The translations under genes were made by a program, and so were the position numbers. Under the pieces are notes generated by a model. That model ran no database searches. It had not been told where the DNA came from and worked only from the letters and a program-made list of their open reading frames with translations. Below are positions 24,420-32,786 of a stretch of DNA of 64,000 bases, in pieces. Within the stretch, counting starts at the first letter, position 1; each line of letters begins with the position of its first letter. The DNA is from Streptomyces smaragdinus (GTDB lineage Bacteria > Actinomycetota > Actinomycetes > Streptomycetales > Streptomycetaceae), in the NCBI RefSeq assembly GCF_009604385.1, contig NZ_WEGJ01000002.1, positions 310,001 through 374,000 on the forward strand, in the 5' to 3' direction.

Positions 24420-24980
24420 CTACGTCCAGTCGGCCAGGGCGTGGGTGACCATGTGGATGAGCGCCGTGTAACTGGCGTCCAGGTCCTCGGGGAGCCGGAA
24501 GCCGCCTGCTGCCTGGAGGGTGGCGAAGCCGTGGGCGGCGGCGCGTACGCAGCGGGCGGCGTGAAGGGTCTGCTGGTCGGGCAGGTCGTATCCGCGCAGC
24601 GCCGCCAGGATGGGCTGCAGGATGCGGTCGCCGGCGGCCTGGAGGTCGGGGTCGTCAACGAGGCCCTGGGGGATCGCCTCGTAACGGCGGGGGTGCTCGA
24701 CGGCGTAGCCGCGGTAGGCGAACATCAGGGCGCTGACCGCGTCGTCGCGGCCGCGTCCCTGCACGGCCTCGGCGACCCGGTCGGCCAGCTCGCCCGTCAC
24801 CTGGATCGCGACCGTGCGCCGCAGCCCGGCCAGCCCGTCGACGTGGTTGTAGAGAGAGGGGACGGCGACGCCGGTGCGCGCCGCCACCCGGGCCAGGGTC
24901 AGCGCCTCGGGTCCGTCGGCGTCCAGCACCGCGATCGCGGCGTCGCGTACGGCGTCGGGCGTCAGTCCCACTCTGGCCAT
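24420..24980 (-). CDS. TetR-family regulator (WHG-domain type)
   Basis: 186 residues. The helix-turn-helix is LTLARVAARTGVAVPSLYNH at residues 27-47, a canonical TetR recognition segment; the C-terminal part (AYRGYAVEHPRRYEAI, RCVRAAAHGFATLQAAGGF) is the TetR_C_33/WHG ligand domain. The likely target is the 25-bp palindrome at 25185-25209, just upstream of the adjoining broken hydrolase gene of the same strand. Confidence 0.9.
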   Translation of the reverse strand: MARVGLTPDAVRDAAIAVLDADGPEALTLARVAARTGVAVPSLYNHVDGLAGLRRTVAIQVTGELADRVAEAVQGRGRDDAVSALMFAYRGYAVEHPRRYEAIPQGLVDDPDLQAAGDRILQPILAALRGYDLPDQQTLHAARCVRAAAHGFATLQAAGGFRLPEDLDASYTALIHMVTHALADWT

Positions 24981-24989
24981 CTCACGCTC

Positions 24990-25160
24990 CTGTCAGGAAC
25001 TTCAGGACGACGGTCGGGGCGCGGGTCCTGGGTCCCGGTGATGATCAGGGCCGGGCTGCGGACCTCGCCGTAGCGCGGGCCCGCCCTGCGGTCCGGTCAG
25101 GTCGTAGGGGATTCGGCTGTCCTGTTGGCCGTTTTGAACGTTGAAGTGCCAAGTTTCCAT
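24990..25160 (-). pseudogene. Internally deleted alpha/beta hydrolase remnant
   Basis: ATG 25160 has a strong GAGAGGAG ribosome site and opens METWHFNVQNGQQDSRIPYD; after a break near 25085 a second frame reads RYGEVRSPALIITGTQDPRP, the late strand and loop of alpha/beta hydrolases. The 200-residue core is missing. It once headed the transcript that ends with the TetR gene, so regulator and target enzyme formed a pair. Confidence 0.55.
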
Positions 25161-25184
25161 CACACTCCTCTCAGGTAATTGGCG

Positions 25185-25209
25185 ATGAAACTAATGGCAT
25201 TAGTTTCAT
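25185..25209. promoter_or_regulatory. Perfect 25-bp palindromic operator
   Basis: ATGAAACTAATG, a central G, and CATTAGTTTCAT are exact 12-base inverted arms. Such AT-rich dyads are typical TetR-family operators. It lies 24 bases upstream of the start of the TetR-linked remnant and about 360 bases upstream of the protease gene on the other strand. Confidence 0.72.
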
Positions 25210-25565
25210 GCCGTAAGACCTCGTCATGCCAACTTCGCGGGCTCGACGCCTCGTCGGTACAGCTGTCGCGTGCGGCCGGCCTGTTGGCGGGCTCGATCGG
25301 ACGCCGACCTCGCCCTCGCGCGCGCGGGTCGGCCGGTCGCTGTGTCGTGACCGGCAGCCGATCGGGAAGTGCCCAATTCAACTGTCTGCCTTCACCCGTT
25401 CGACCTTGCCCGGGTGGCCGCCGTGCCGAACTTCTCCTTAATAGGTGTATATCAGTGGAATATTCCGTTCCCTGCGATATTCGCCGAATGACGCATCCCG
25501 GGGCCGCGCAATGCCCGCTCCAGCGCCATAGGCACATCCACTTCTCTCACAGAAGAGGCACCCAC
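25210..25565 (+). other. Upstream region of the papain-like protease gene
   Basis: About 355 bases without a gene. An AT-rich patch at 25437-25470 (CTTAATAGGTGTATATCAG and the 10-base palindrome GGAATATTCC at 25457-25466) is the likely promoter/operator area. An AGAAGAGG ribosome site precedes the ATG at 25566. Confidence 0.45.
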
Positions 25566-28500
25566 ATGGATGAGCGTCCGGAGTCGGAGAACCCGGAGCA
25601 GTCAGCGATAGAGCCGGAGCCGCCTTCGTCCTCCAGCTACCCGCCGAGTGCGCCGGAGCCGCCGGGAAACCCCGCGGCAGAGCCGGCCTCGCCGGGATCC
25701 CAGCAGCCCGGGATCCTTGCCCCGCCGCCGGGAGTCACCGTCGACAGACCGCTGGAAATCCCTCCCGCGGGCCAGGCGATCAGCTACCCCCAGCTGAACC
25801 CCGACGAGTTGCCGGCCTCCGCGCCCCTGCCGGCGATGATCCCCGACCCCTTCGACCCGTCGACGACGATCGACCTGACCGCCGCGCCACCGCCGAACTT
25901 CAACCTGGTGGACGGCACCGTCGCGATCGCCACGGACCCGCAGATGCCCTTCGTGCTCTTCAAGGGGCAGAACCCGAACACATGGTTCTACGCGCCGCGC
26001 TGGGGCCGGATCGCCAAGAATCCGGAGGGCGAGCCGGCCTTCCTGGTGACCAAGAAGGTCAGGAACAACCCCGACGGCAGCAAGACCACGCTCGGCGGCA
26101 TCCTCAGCTTCATGATCGAGCTGGTGGTGGAGCTTCCCGGCGAGGGCCAGCGCCAGCAGTGGACCAACCTGATCAAGACGCTCTACAACATCAACCCCAT
26201 CGGTGGCGCGTTCAACTTCCAGCCGCTGCGGCTGAGCCCGGGAAGGATGGACGTCTTCGGACTCGACTCGTTCGCCAAGCCGGGCCAGTCGCTCAAGGGA
26301 GTAGAGGTCGGTTCCTCGTCCTCGATCGCCTTCGCGGTCGAGCTGACCGCGGACGGGGCCGATCACTTCGCGGCGATGCTCGGGGCCGGGCACCCGCCGT
26401 ACGCGCCGCAGGTGGCCATCATGTTCACCTACCACTACCAGTACTTGATCCCCCAGTGCCAGATCAAGGCCAGCGGCTACAAGAAGAAGGCCTACGACTA
26501 CTTCTCGTGGAACGCCAAGGCACGGGCGAGTTACTTCGGCCTGGTCAACGGCTCCTTCGACTACCAGTCGGTGCGTGCGGACCTGCGTCAGCAGCACGCA
26601 CTCGACGTCAGCGTCATCGGCCAGCCGCCCACCGGCGTCGACCTGGCCAAGCTCCTCGACGCGATCTTCGACCAGTACGTGAAACTCGAAGTGGGCCAGT
26701 GGATCCAGCCCGACCCCAAGCCCGTGGAGGCGTCCGCGCCCGGCGGGTTCTTCGGTGGCGTCTCGGTGGCGATGAAGAGCGTCTCCCTCTCCGACACGGC
26801 GCAGTTCGACCAGACGCTCACCTTCACGGGGATCGGCGAGAACATCCACCAGGTGTCGTTCAACTTCGAGCAGCAGCTCGGGGCATTCGACCCGCAGAAG
26901 CACCTGTTCGTGGAAGAAGACGACATCAAGCTCGCCTTCAACGTCGTGCTCTCCAACAGCTCGCTGATCAAGCGGATGGTGCCCTCCGCCAGCTACACGA
27001 CGCCCACCGGGCCGAGGATGGTGCAGTGCGCCGCCGTCAGCGGCGACGACGGCGGCGAGACCAAGGGGATCATCCAGTACACGCCCCCGTTCGCACCGAC
27101 GTCGGCGCAGATGGAACTCGTGGTCGACTTCAAGGAACCGTACGTCGGATACAAGTACAAGCAGACCCTGCCCATCTCCGACACGGGTGCCGCCTTCGCG
27201 TACTACCCCACACGGTGGATCTCGCGCACACAACTGATCTTCGCCGAGGCCGCCTACGTCGCGGACCCCAACTCCAAGGCGCTGTTCAAGTGGGAATGGA
27301 CACCACCGACCCGCCCGAACGAGCCGCCGCGGCCCAAGGAATCCGGGTACACGCTGGTGGCCGTCGACGCCAGCGGCAACCCCAACAACCTGCCGACCCA
27401 CGAACTCCTCTTCCCCATCCACCCCGACGACTACACGGGCGAGAACACCCCGAAGATCCAGTACAAGCTCCAGGGCCTGACCGGCGACTGGCGGGGCAAG
27501 AACGCCTCCGGCGCGTTCCCGATCTTCGAGTCGTCGATGTCTCTGGGCTTCGACATCGTCGCGTCCCTGGGAGAACCGTCCATCCCGGCCGAACTGGTGG
27601 ATGCGGCCCTCCACGACCCTGCCTACCGCCAGCGCCTGGTGGCCACCTTCGGGAAGCCGCCGCAGCCCACCGGCCCGGCCTCCTCGAGCGGTGGGGCACC
27701 GACGGCGCCGGGAACGGGCTATGTCGCACCCAGCCAGCCCGGCCAGCCCGGGCAGCCGCCTCAGCCCGGGCAGTCCCTGACCGAACGCGCGCCGAAGGCT
27801 CCCTACCCGCTCGGCTTCACGCCCGACCTGCAGAACGGCGAGCTGAGCCTGTGGGGCCGGGAGCTAAAGGCCCAGGCCAACCACGCCTTGGCTCAAAATG
27901 CCCAGCTGGCCATGGGTGCCCCCACGGCCGCACCCAGCGCCTTCGACTTCCGCGACATCAACGGGTACAACTACATCTCGCCCGTACGAAGCCAGGGCAA
28001 CTGCGGCAGCTGCGTCGCCTTCGGGACCACCGCGGCCGTGGAAGGCGCGCTCAAGCGATACCACCCGGACCGGAACCCGGACTTCTCCGAGGCCCACCTC
28101 TTCTTCTGCCACGGCAGAGCAGAGGGACGGACCTGCGGCAACTACGGCGAGTCGAACGGCGGCTGGTGGCCGGAGCGCGCACTGACGTGGTGGCGCGACA
28201 CCGGAGTGGCCGACGAGGGGTGCTTCCCCTACGTCGGGCCCGCGACGACGTCCCACCCGACGCCCGCCTGCACCCCGTGCTCCGACTCGGCCGGCCGCGT
28301 CACCCGGATCGACAACTACTACGTGCTCAACAGCGCGCAGCAGATGAAGGACTGGCTGTCGGTGGGCCAGTACTCCCCCCTGGTCGCCGGATTCACCGTC
28401 TACCAGGACTTCTTCGACTTCTTCTCGGCCAACACCCTGCCCTCGGCGGTCTACCGGGTAAGCAACTCCCCGGGAACGAACTGGGGCGGCCACTGCGTCT

Positions 28501-28643
28501 GCGTCATCGGCTACAGCGACTACGACCAGGCCTGGATCTGCAAGAACAGCTGGGGCCCCCACTGGGCGGCCTCCGGCTTCTTCAAGATCGGCTACGGTCA
28601 GGCCGGCATCGACTACCAGATGTTCGGGGTCGGGGTCCACTGA
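25566..28643 (+). CDS. Large multidomain protein with C-terminal papain-like (C1A) cysteine protease domain
   Basis: 1025 residues. Residues 1-75 are Pro/Ser/Glu-rich and disordered, with no signal peptide. Residues about 110-480 and 480-680 are two beta-rich regions I cannot assign (first with TWFYAPRWGRIAKNPEGEPA; second with VGYKYKQTLPIS and THELLFPIHPDD). Residues 690-760 form a Pro/Gln linker. The protease starts at residue 793: catalytic Cys816 in QGNCGSCVAFG (Val replaces the usual Trp), His976 in NWGGHCVCVIGYSD, Asn994 in ICKNSWGPHW. There is no inhibitory propeptide directly before it; instead a chagasin-like inhibitor is encoded next. It may act inside the cell or be exported by an unknown route. 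Confidence 0.9.
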   Translation: MDERPESENPEQSAIEPEPPSSSSYPPSAPEPPGNPAAEPASPGSQQPGILAPPPGVTVDRPLEIPPAGQAISYPQLNPDELPASAPLPAMIPDPFDPSTTIDLTAAPPPNFNLVDGTVAIATDPQMPFVLFKGQNPNTWFYAPRWGRIAKNPEGEPAFLVTKKVRNNPDGSKTTLGGILSFMIELVVELPGEGQRQQWTNLIKTLYNINPIGGAFNFQPLRLSPGRMDVFGLDSFAKPGQSLKGVEVGSSSSIAFAVELTADGADHFAAMLGAGHPPYAPQVAIMFTYHYQYLIPQCQIKASGYKKKAYDYFSWNAKARASYFGLVNGSFDYQSVRADLRQQHALDVSVIGQPPTGVDLAKLLDAIFDQYVKLEVGQWIQPDPKPVEASAPGGFFGGVSVAMKSVSLSDTAQFDQTLTFTGIGENIHQVSFNFEQQLGAFDPQKHLFVEEDDIKLAFNVVLSNSSLIKRMVPSASYTTPTGPRMVQCAAVSGDDGGETKGIIQYTPPFAPTSAQMELVVDFKEPYVGYKYKQTLPISDTGAAFAYYPTRWISRTQLIFAEAAYVADPNSKALFKWEWTPPTRPNEPPRPKESGYTLVAVDASGNPNNLPTHELLFPIHPDDYTGENTPKIQYKLQGLTGDWRGKNASGAFPIFESSMSLGFDIVASLGEPSIPAELVDAALHDPAYRQRLVATFGKPPQPTGPASSSGGAPTAPGTGYVAPSQPGQPGQPPQPGQSLTERAPKAPYPLGFTPDLQNGELSLWGRELKAQANHALAQNAQLAMGAPTAAPSAFDFRDINGYNYISPVRSQGNCGSCVAFGTTAAVEGALKRYHPDRNPDFSEAHLFFCHGRAEGRTCGNYGESNGGWWPERALTWWRDTGVADEGCFPYVGPATTSHPTPACTPCSDSAGRVTRIDNYYVLNSAQQMKDWLSVGQYSPLVAGFTVYQDFFDFFSANTLPSAVYRVSNSPGTNWGGHCVCVIGYSDYDQAWICKNSWGPHWAASGFFKIGYGQAGIDYQMFGVGVH

Positions 28644-28680
28644 ACCGATGCCCACCCACCGCCTCACAAAGGACGAAGAC

Positions 28681-29010
28681 GTGCACGAAGTACGGGTCGA
28701 TCACACGGATGACGGCAGGACAATCCGCCTCCACGTCGGTGATGTGCTCGTCGTCACCCTGCCGGTCAACATGCTGACCGGCCTGCACTGGGAAGTCGCC
28801 TCGTACGACCAGAGCAGTCTCGACCGCCCCGAGGTGGTCGTGAAGCCGCCGGACCCCGGCCAGGCCATGGGCGCCGGCGGCACCCTGGCCGTCTTCCGGT
28901 TCCCGGTGAAGGCCACCACCGCGGCCCCCGCGCAGCTCGTCCTCGAGCTGCGCGGGGGCACGGGCCCGGCCGAGCAGGTGTACCGGATCACTTTGGACAT
29001 CAGGGAATGA
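28681..29010 (+). CDS. Chagasin-like (I42) cysteine-protease inhibitor
   Basis: About 109 residues. Three loops of the chagasin fold can be recognised: LPVNMLTGLHWEV for the NPTTGYxW loop, MGAGGTLAVFRFPVKA for the GxGG...F loop, and LELRGGTGPAEQVYRI for the RPW loop. These loops plug the active site of papain-like proteases. GTG 28681 is preferred because AAAGGA lies at proper distance; ATG 28648 in the same frame is the alternative. It follows the papain-like gene by 37 bases (or 4) and overlaps the next gene, so enzyme and inhibitor are co-expressed. No signal peptide. Confidence 0.76.
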   Translation: MHEVRVDHTDDGRTIRLHVGDVLVVTLPVNMLTGLHWEVASYDQSSLDRPEVVVKPPDPGQAMGAGGTLAVFRFPVKATTAAPAQLVLELRGGTGPAEQVYRITLDIRE

Positions 29011-30041
29011 GGACCGGAATGCTCACCCGCTCCACAGGAGCCGGCCTCCTCCGGGGCAACCGCAGGTTCGACCTGGAGGCCGGCATCGAAGCCACCGGCA
29101 TGGGACGGGCCGACGTGTGGTGGCGGCAACTGCAAGGCGGCGGCCGCGAACTCGTCCCACTCCTCGGAGCACGCGTGTGCGCACTGGGCGTGGTGCGCTA
29201 CGAGTCACTGGGCTACCAGGACCTGGCGGCACTCACCTACAACGGCGCTGCCGTCCCCGGACACCCCCAGGGAATCAACGAACTCGTGACGGGCAGCGTC
29301 GTCGCCGTCCGTACCCGCTCCGGGCAGCTCGTGAAGATGCAGGTGCAGGCTTACGGCCAGGACCTGCAGATCCGCTGGCAGAGCTGTCCACCACCGGTCC
29401 AGTACCGGGCACTGAAGGTGGTGGTCGGCAGCGCTCCCGAGTGGCTGGTCTCGCGGTACGTGGTGGACTGCGTGTACGAGAGTCCCGACACGTCGATGCA
29501 TCCCTGCGGACAGGGCGAGTTCGACGCCGGCGGCGGTGTCGTGGAGGACAGGATCTCCGACGCGTGGGGCGGCTTTCCCGCCACCGCCCGCGTCACAGTC
29601 GCGGTCGACTTCCAGCCCGGCACGGGACTGCACGGCTCCGTCACCCGCCTGGAGCCCCAGGTCGGCCCGGCCGGGGTCTCACTCCTTTACGAGCCCGCCC
29701 AGGAGATCAAGAAGGTCAAACTCGTCTTCGACCTCACCCCGCGGGCCAAGACGCAGGACTACCTGCTGCTCCGCTGGGTCTACCGCTCGGGCAGCTCCGC
29801 CGGCGCGGGCAGCCAGCGCACTCTGACCGGCGCGGACCTGCAGGAGAACGTCGCACAGCACGAGATCGCCTTTCCGCCGGACGGGTCGGCCACGGCCTCG
29901 GTCGACCTGACCATCGACGGCGTCTTCCAGGGAGCCGAGCTCGTCCAGTTCAAACAGCGGATCGCCCTTCCCGCCTCGGCCCTCGCCTTCCGGTTCCGCA
30001 AGCAGGGCACCGGACCCCGGTACCGCCTCGAAGCCTTCTGA
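29007..30041 (+). CDS. Unrecognised beta-rich protein of the protease operon
   Basis: 344 residues, overlapping the inhibitor stop by ATGA; ATG 29019 with GAGG before it is another possible start. No family recognised. Beta-strand-like alternation throughout, with two Cys in DCVYESPDTSMHPCG. The C-terminal part (NVAQHEIAFPPDG, VQFKQRIALPASALAF) resembles the 525-625 region of the protease protein (THELLFPIHPDD, YKYKQTLPISDTGAAF), suggesting a shared module. Tight coupling implies it works with the protease, perhaps as scaffold or substrate-recognition part. Confidence 0.75.
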   Translation: MRTGMLTRSTGAGLLRGNRRFDLEAGIEATGMGRADVWWRQLQGGGRELVPLLGARVCALGVVRYESLGYQDLAALTYNGAAVPGHPQGINELVTGSVVAVRTRSGQLVKMQVQAYGQDLQIRWQSCPPPVQYRALKVVVGSAPEWLVSRYVVDCVYESPDTSMHPCGQGEFDAGGGVVEDRISDAWGGFPATARVTVAVDFQPGTGLHGSVTRLEPQVGPAGVSLLYEPAQEIKKVKLVFDLTPRAKTQDYLLLRWVYRSGSSAGAGSQRTLTGADLQENVAQHEIAFPPDGSATASVDLTIDGVFQGAELVQFKQRIALPASALAFRFRKQGTGPRYRLEAF

Positions 30042-30048
30042 CGGACAC

Positions 30049-30405
30049 TCACACATGCCTGTCGAGCCACGCACGGTACTGCGCCTCGGACTTCGCGGGA
30101 ACACCGTCGGGCCAGGGCCAGTCCAGCGCCTCACCCCGGCGGAACGCGAAGGTGGCGGGAGTGGCTCCCACGTTCAGCACGTCGCACACCACCGGAGCGA
30201 ATTCCCGCCCCACGCGGCAGAACTCCACCCTGCCCTCGTAGACACGGGACAACCGGCGGTAGCGCTCGCGCAACCGCCTGCAGGACCAGCAACCGGAAGA
30301 GTCCGCCATCCACAGACTCAGCCGGTCCATCTGGATGATCCCGTAGAACGTCTCCACATCCATCACGTCGTTCGGGGCCGCAGACCCCGGTGCTGTCGCG
30401 TTCAT
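30049..30405 (-). CDS. Thioredoxin-like protein with CxxC motif
   Basis: 118 residues from ATG 30405. DSSGCWSCRRLRERYRRLSR holds a CWSC active site at the start of a helix, and a cis-Pro region NVGATPATFAFRRGE follows, as in thioredoxin folds. A possible redox partner for the Cys-dependent protease nearby, which is an inference from position only. It converges on the beta-rich gene with an 8-base gap. The frame is open further upstream but the conserved part starts here. Confidence 0.72.
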   Translation of the reverse strand: MNATAPGSAAPNDVMDVETFYGIIQMDRLSLWMADSSGCWSCRRLRERYRRLSRVYEGRVEFCRVGREFAPVVCDVLNVGATPATFAFRRGEALDWPWPDGVPAKSEAQYRAWLDRHV

Positions 30406-30473
30406 ACGTCCATCGTCACGGCATCCCGCCGGTCCCGCACGTTCAGCGGTCCGGAACAACAGGAGCACTTCCC

Positions 30474-30824
30474 ATGAACCCTTGTGATGACTACGCGGCC
30501 GTCGAAACGGCCGCCGGCACGGTCTGGCTGCCCGTCTGCTCGGGAACCGACACAACCTGCGAACTGCGCTGGGAGCACCAGGGCCCCGAGCACAAGAGCC
30601 CCGCGGCGCTGGCCCTGCAGGTGAGCCTCAACCAGTGCTACAACCAGGGCCTGACGGAGGACGGCTACTTCGGCCCCGTCACCGAGGCAGCGCTCAAGCG
30701 CGTACAGGCCCAGATCGGCGCCTTCGTCGACGGCGTCTACGGGCCCTTCACACGGGACGCGATGCTCCACGCCGGTACCTGGGGCGACGAACGGATCCGT
30801 TACAACGGCCCCGGCGGAACGTGA
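30474..30824 (+). CDS. Peptidoglycan-binding (PG_binding_1) domain protein
   Basis: 116 residues. ALALQVSLNQCYNQGLTEDG then YFGPVTEAALKRVQAQIGAFVDGVYGP is the three-helix peptidoglycan-binding repeat. The N-terminal 45 residues include three Cys and no hydrophobic signal. ATG 30474 with AACAGGAGC upstream. Its presence ends the protease locus and suggests that the system relates to the cell wall, although export signals are missing in all five genes. Confidence 0.8.
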   Translation: MNPCDDYAAVETAAGTVWLPVCSGTDTTCELRWEHQGPEHKSPAALALQVSLNQCYNQGLTEDGYFGPVTEAALKRVQAQIGAFVDGVYGPFTRDAMLHAGTWGDERIRYNGPGGT

Positions 30825-30948
30825 GACCGCCCGTCGTCACAGGTACCCGCCCCGGTACTCCTCCGCGCACCACAGGCGGCGCAGACCGCCGGCTCATGAC
30901 GGGGTGGCCCTGGTCCCCGGGGCGGGCGAGCGGGAGGCCGTTCGCGGG

Positions 30949-31995
30949 CTATCGCAGATGAGGTTCCAGGTAGTCGGGGATCTCCCCGGCCGGGGCCGGG
31001 TCCACCTGGTGGTAGCGCGGGGACCACTGGTGCCAGTGCAGGCTGCCGGAGATCCACAGGGCCAGGTCGTCCAGTGAGGCCTCCACCTCGGTCCAGGCCT
31101 GCTTGTTGAGCCCGAACAGGTGGCGCATGGCCCGCAGGTCCTCGCTCGCGGCGAGGAAGTCCTGGGTGTGGGCCGTCACCATGGCCGTGGCCTCGGCCAT
31201 GGCTTCGTCCCATCCGTCGCTGGGGGAGCGGGCCAGGAGGACGGCGGCCAGGTGGTCGTGGTCGCCGCGGGCTGCTTCCTTGCGGATGCTGTACAGGTCG
31301 TTGGTCCATGACACGACGTTGTTCGCGGCGTAGCGGACCAGGGTGTACGCGTCGCTGGCGACGACGTCGGCGGGGACCTCGTATTCGTTGGCGGGTTCGA
31401 TCAGGTCGAAGCTCATTTCGCAGCCCGAGTTCAGGCGCCGTCTGCGGATGTAGGAGACCAGGTCCGTGCGGGGGACCGGCTGGTGCTGGCGCAGGGTGGC
31501 GGCGAGCCAGTCCCGGTAGTGGGCGGTGAACCGGTGGCGCCAGGCGGGGGACATGGCGCCCGCGGTGCGCTGCCACAGTTCGCCCAGGGCGGCGGCGAGG
31601 GGGCCGGTGGGTGGTGTCGGGCTCAGGTCCGTCGTGAGCTGGGCCATCAGTTCCCGGGCGAGCGTTTCGCGCTCGGCTTCGGGCAAGGCGGCGTAGCCCT
31701 CGTCGAGGGTGTCGTCGATGACCCAGTTGAGAAGTTGCCACTCGCTCGCCAGGGGGAGGCGTATGGCTCTGGGGTAGACGGAGGCCGCGAACCGGCCGAA
31801 GCCGGCCTTGCGGAAGTGTCTGGCCGCCGTCTCGGTGCGGATCAGGTCGACGCGCTGTCCCCACGTGATGATGTGGGCGTCGATGCGGGCCGCGTCCGGG
31901 TGCGTTCTGCGGGGGAGCGGGCACCAGATCTCCGGAATCCGGGCCGGGGGCGGTGGCATGGATCGTGAGGGTTCAGACCGTACGGCGGCAGTCAC
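30949..31995 (-). CDS. Class I terpene synthase
   Basis: 348 residues, the usual length of bacterial sesqui/diterpene cyclases. The Asp-rich Mg motif is WVIDDTLDEG (residues about 91-97), and the second metal motif is NDLYSIRKEAARGD (NDxxSxxKE type, about residue 231). The C-terminal Trp-rich end (SGSLHWHQWSPRYHQ) with conserved Arg-Tyr is also typical. It cyclises a prenyl diphosphate in the cytoplasm; the product cannot be told. GTG 31995 has GAAGGGA upstream. No P450 or prenyltransferase is adjacent. Confidence 0.92.
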   Translation of the reverse strand: MTAAVRSEPSRSMPPPPARIPEIWCPLPRRTHPDAARIDAHIITWGQRVDLIRTETAARHFRKAGFGRFAASVYPRAIRLPLASEWQLLNWVIDDTLDEGYAALPEAERETLARELMAQLTTDLSPTPPTGPLAAALGELWQRTAGAMSPAWRHRFTAHYRDWLAATLRQHQPVPRTDLVSYIRRRRLNSGCEMSFDLIEPANEYEVPADVVASDAYTLVRYAANNVVSWTNDLYSIRKEAARGDHDHLAAVLLARSPSDGWDEAMAEATAMVTAHTQDFLAASEDLRAMRHLFGLNKQAWTEVEASLDDLALWISGSLHWHQWSPRYHQVDPAPAGEIPDYLEPHLR

Positions 31996-32677
31996 GCAAG
32001 GGGTCCCTTCTCACTGTGTGGATCGCCTGGTTGTTCGGGTGTCGCACATCGCGGTGTTCTCTCCGACGTCGTCCGCGGTCCCGGCCGGCCATCTCGGGTT
32101 CATATCCGCCCGGCATAGCTCCGATGGATATGCGCCACTCGTGGACATGCGTGAGCACTGGGCGAGAGTGTGCGACTGGTGGGGAGGTTCGTTCAGCGCG
32201 CCCGGGGCGACGGCGGTTCGGCGTGAGCCCGGGTGGCCTGGTTCGGGGCGGTTTCCCGGGGCCGGATCAGGCCCGTGGTGCGTTGTTCGGCCTCGTATCC
32301 GATGCGGTCGAGGGTCTGCCGTGCGAGCGGGTGCCCCTTGCTCTCACGGACGAACGGGACGGCCGGGCGGGGTGCGGTGGCGGGGCTGCGACCGGCGGAT
32401 CTGCGTGGGGGCAGGCGTATCGCCGCGACCGGGGCAGGGGTGGGTTTTCGCCGGCCGGTTGCGTTCACCCGGGGCTCCTTCGCTCTGCGACGCGGCAGAT
32501 ATTGGCGTGCTGATCTCGCCAATCCCTATCGCGTCGCTGGATCACGCGCCAGGAACGCCGGGTACCGGAACGGCCGGTGCCGGTTCGACGGCGGGATGGC
32601 GGCGCCCACCGGGTCGGAAGGCGAGCGAGGCCTGTAATTCCTGCTCGGAAATGGCCGTTTACCGCTGTATGCAGTGG
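31996..32677. other. Long gene-free region between terpene synthase and XRE regulator
   Basis: About 680 bases. The only open frame of note is a minus-strand one at 32193-32522 (109 residues, Arg/Pro-rich, no ribosome site), which I do not accept as a gene. The region must contain the terpene synthase promoter. No repeats or strong hairpins were found. Confidence 0.4.
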
Positions 32678-32706
32678 TTGACACCGGCGCTGTGCCCATG
32701 TTCGAT
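32678..32706 (+). promoter_or_regulatory. Probable sigma-70-type promoter for the XRE gene
   Basis: TTGACA at 32678-32683 and TTCGAT at 32701-32706 are separated by 17 bases. The start codon candidates lie 80-90 bases downstream. Confidence 0.45.
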
Positions 32707-32786
32707 GATCACGCGGAGTGGTGGCGTGGCTTCGAGTACGCGGTTTCCCCCTGTTCTCGGGGCTGCTGAAGCCCACGGGACGGGCG

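Noticed and set aside
25982..28777. 931-codon alternative frame within the protease gene
   Set aside because: Out-of-frame reading of a gene with a complete C1A catalytic set; Arg/Gln-rich shadow.
32193..32522. 109-codon minus-strand frame in the terpene/XRE gap
   Set aside because: No ribosome site, no homologous pattern, Arg/Pro-rich composition typical of chance frames.
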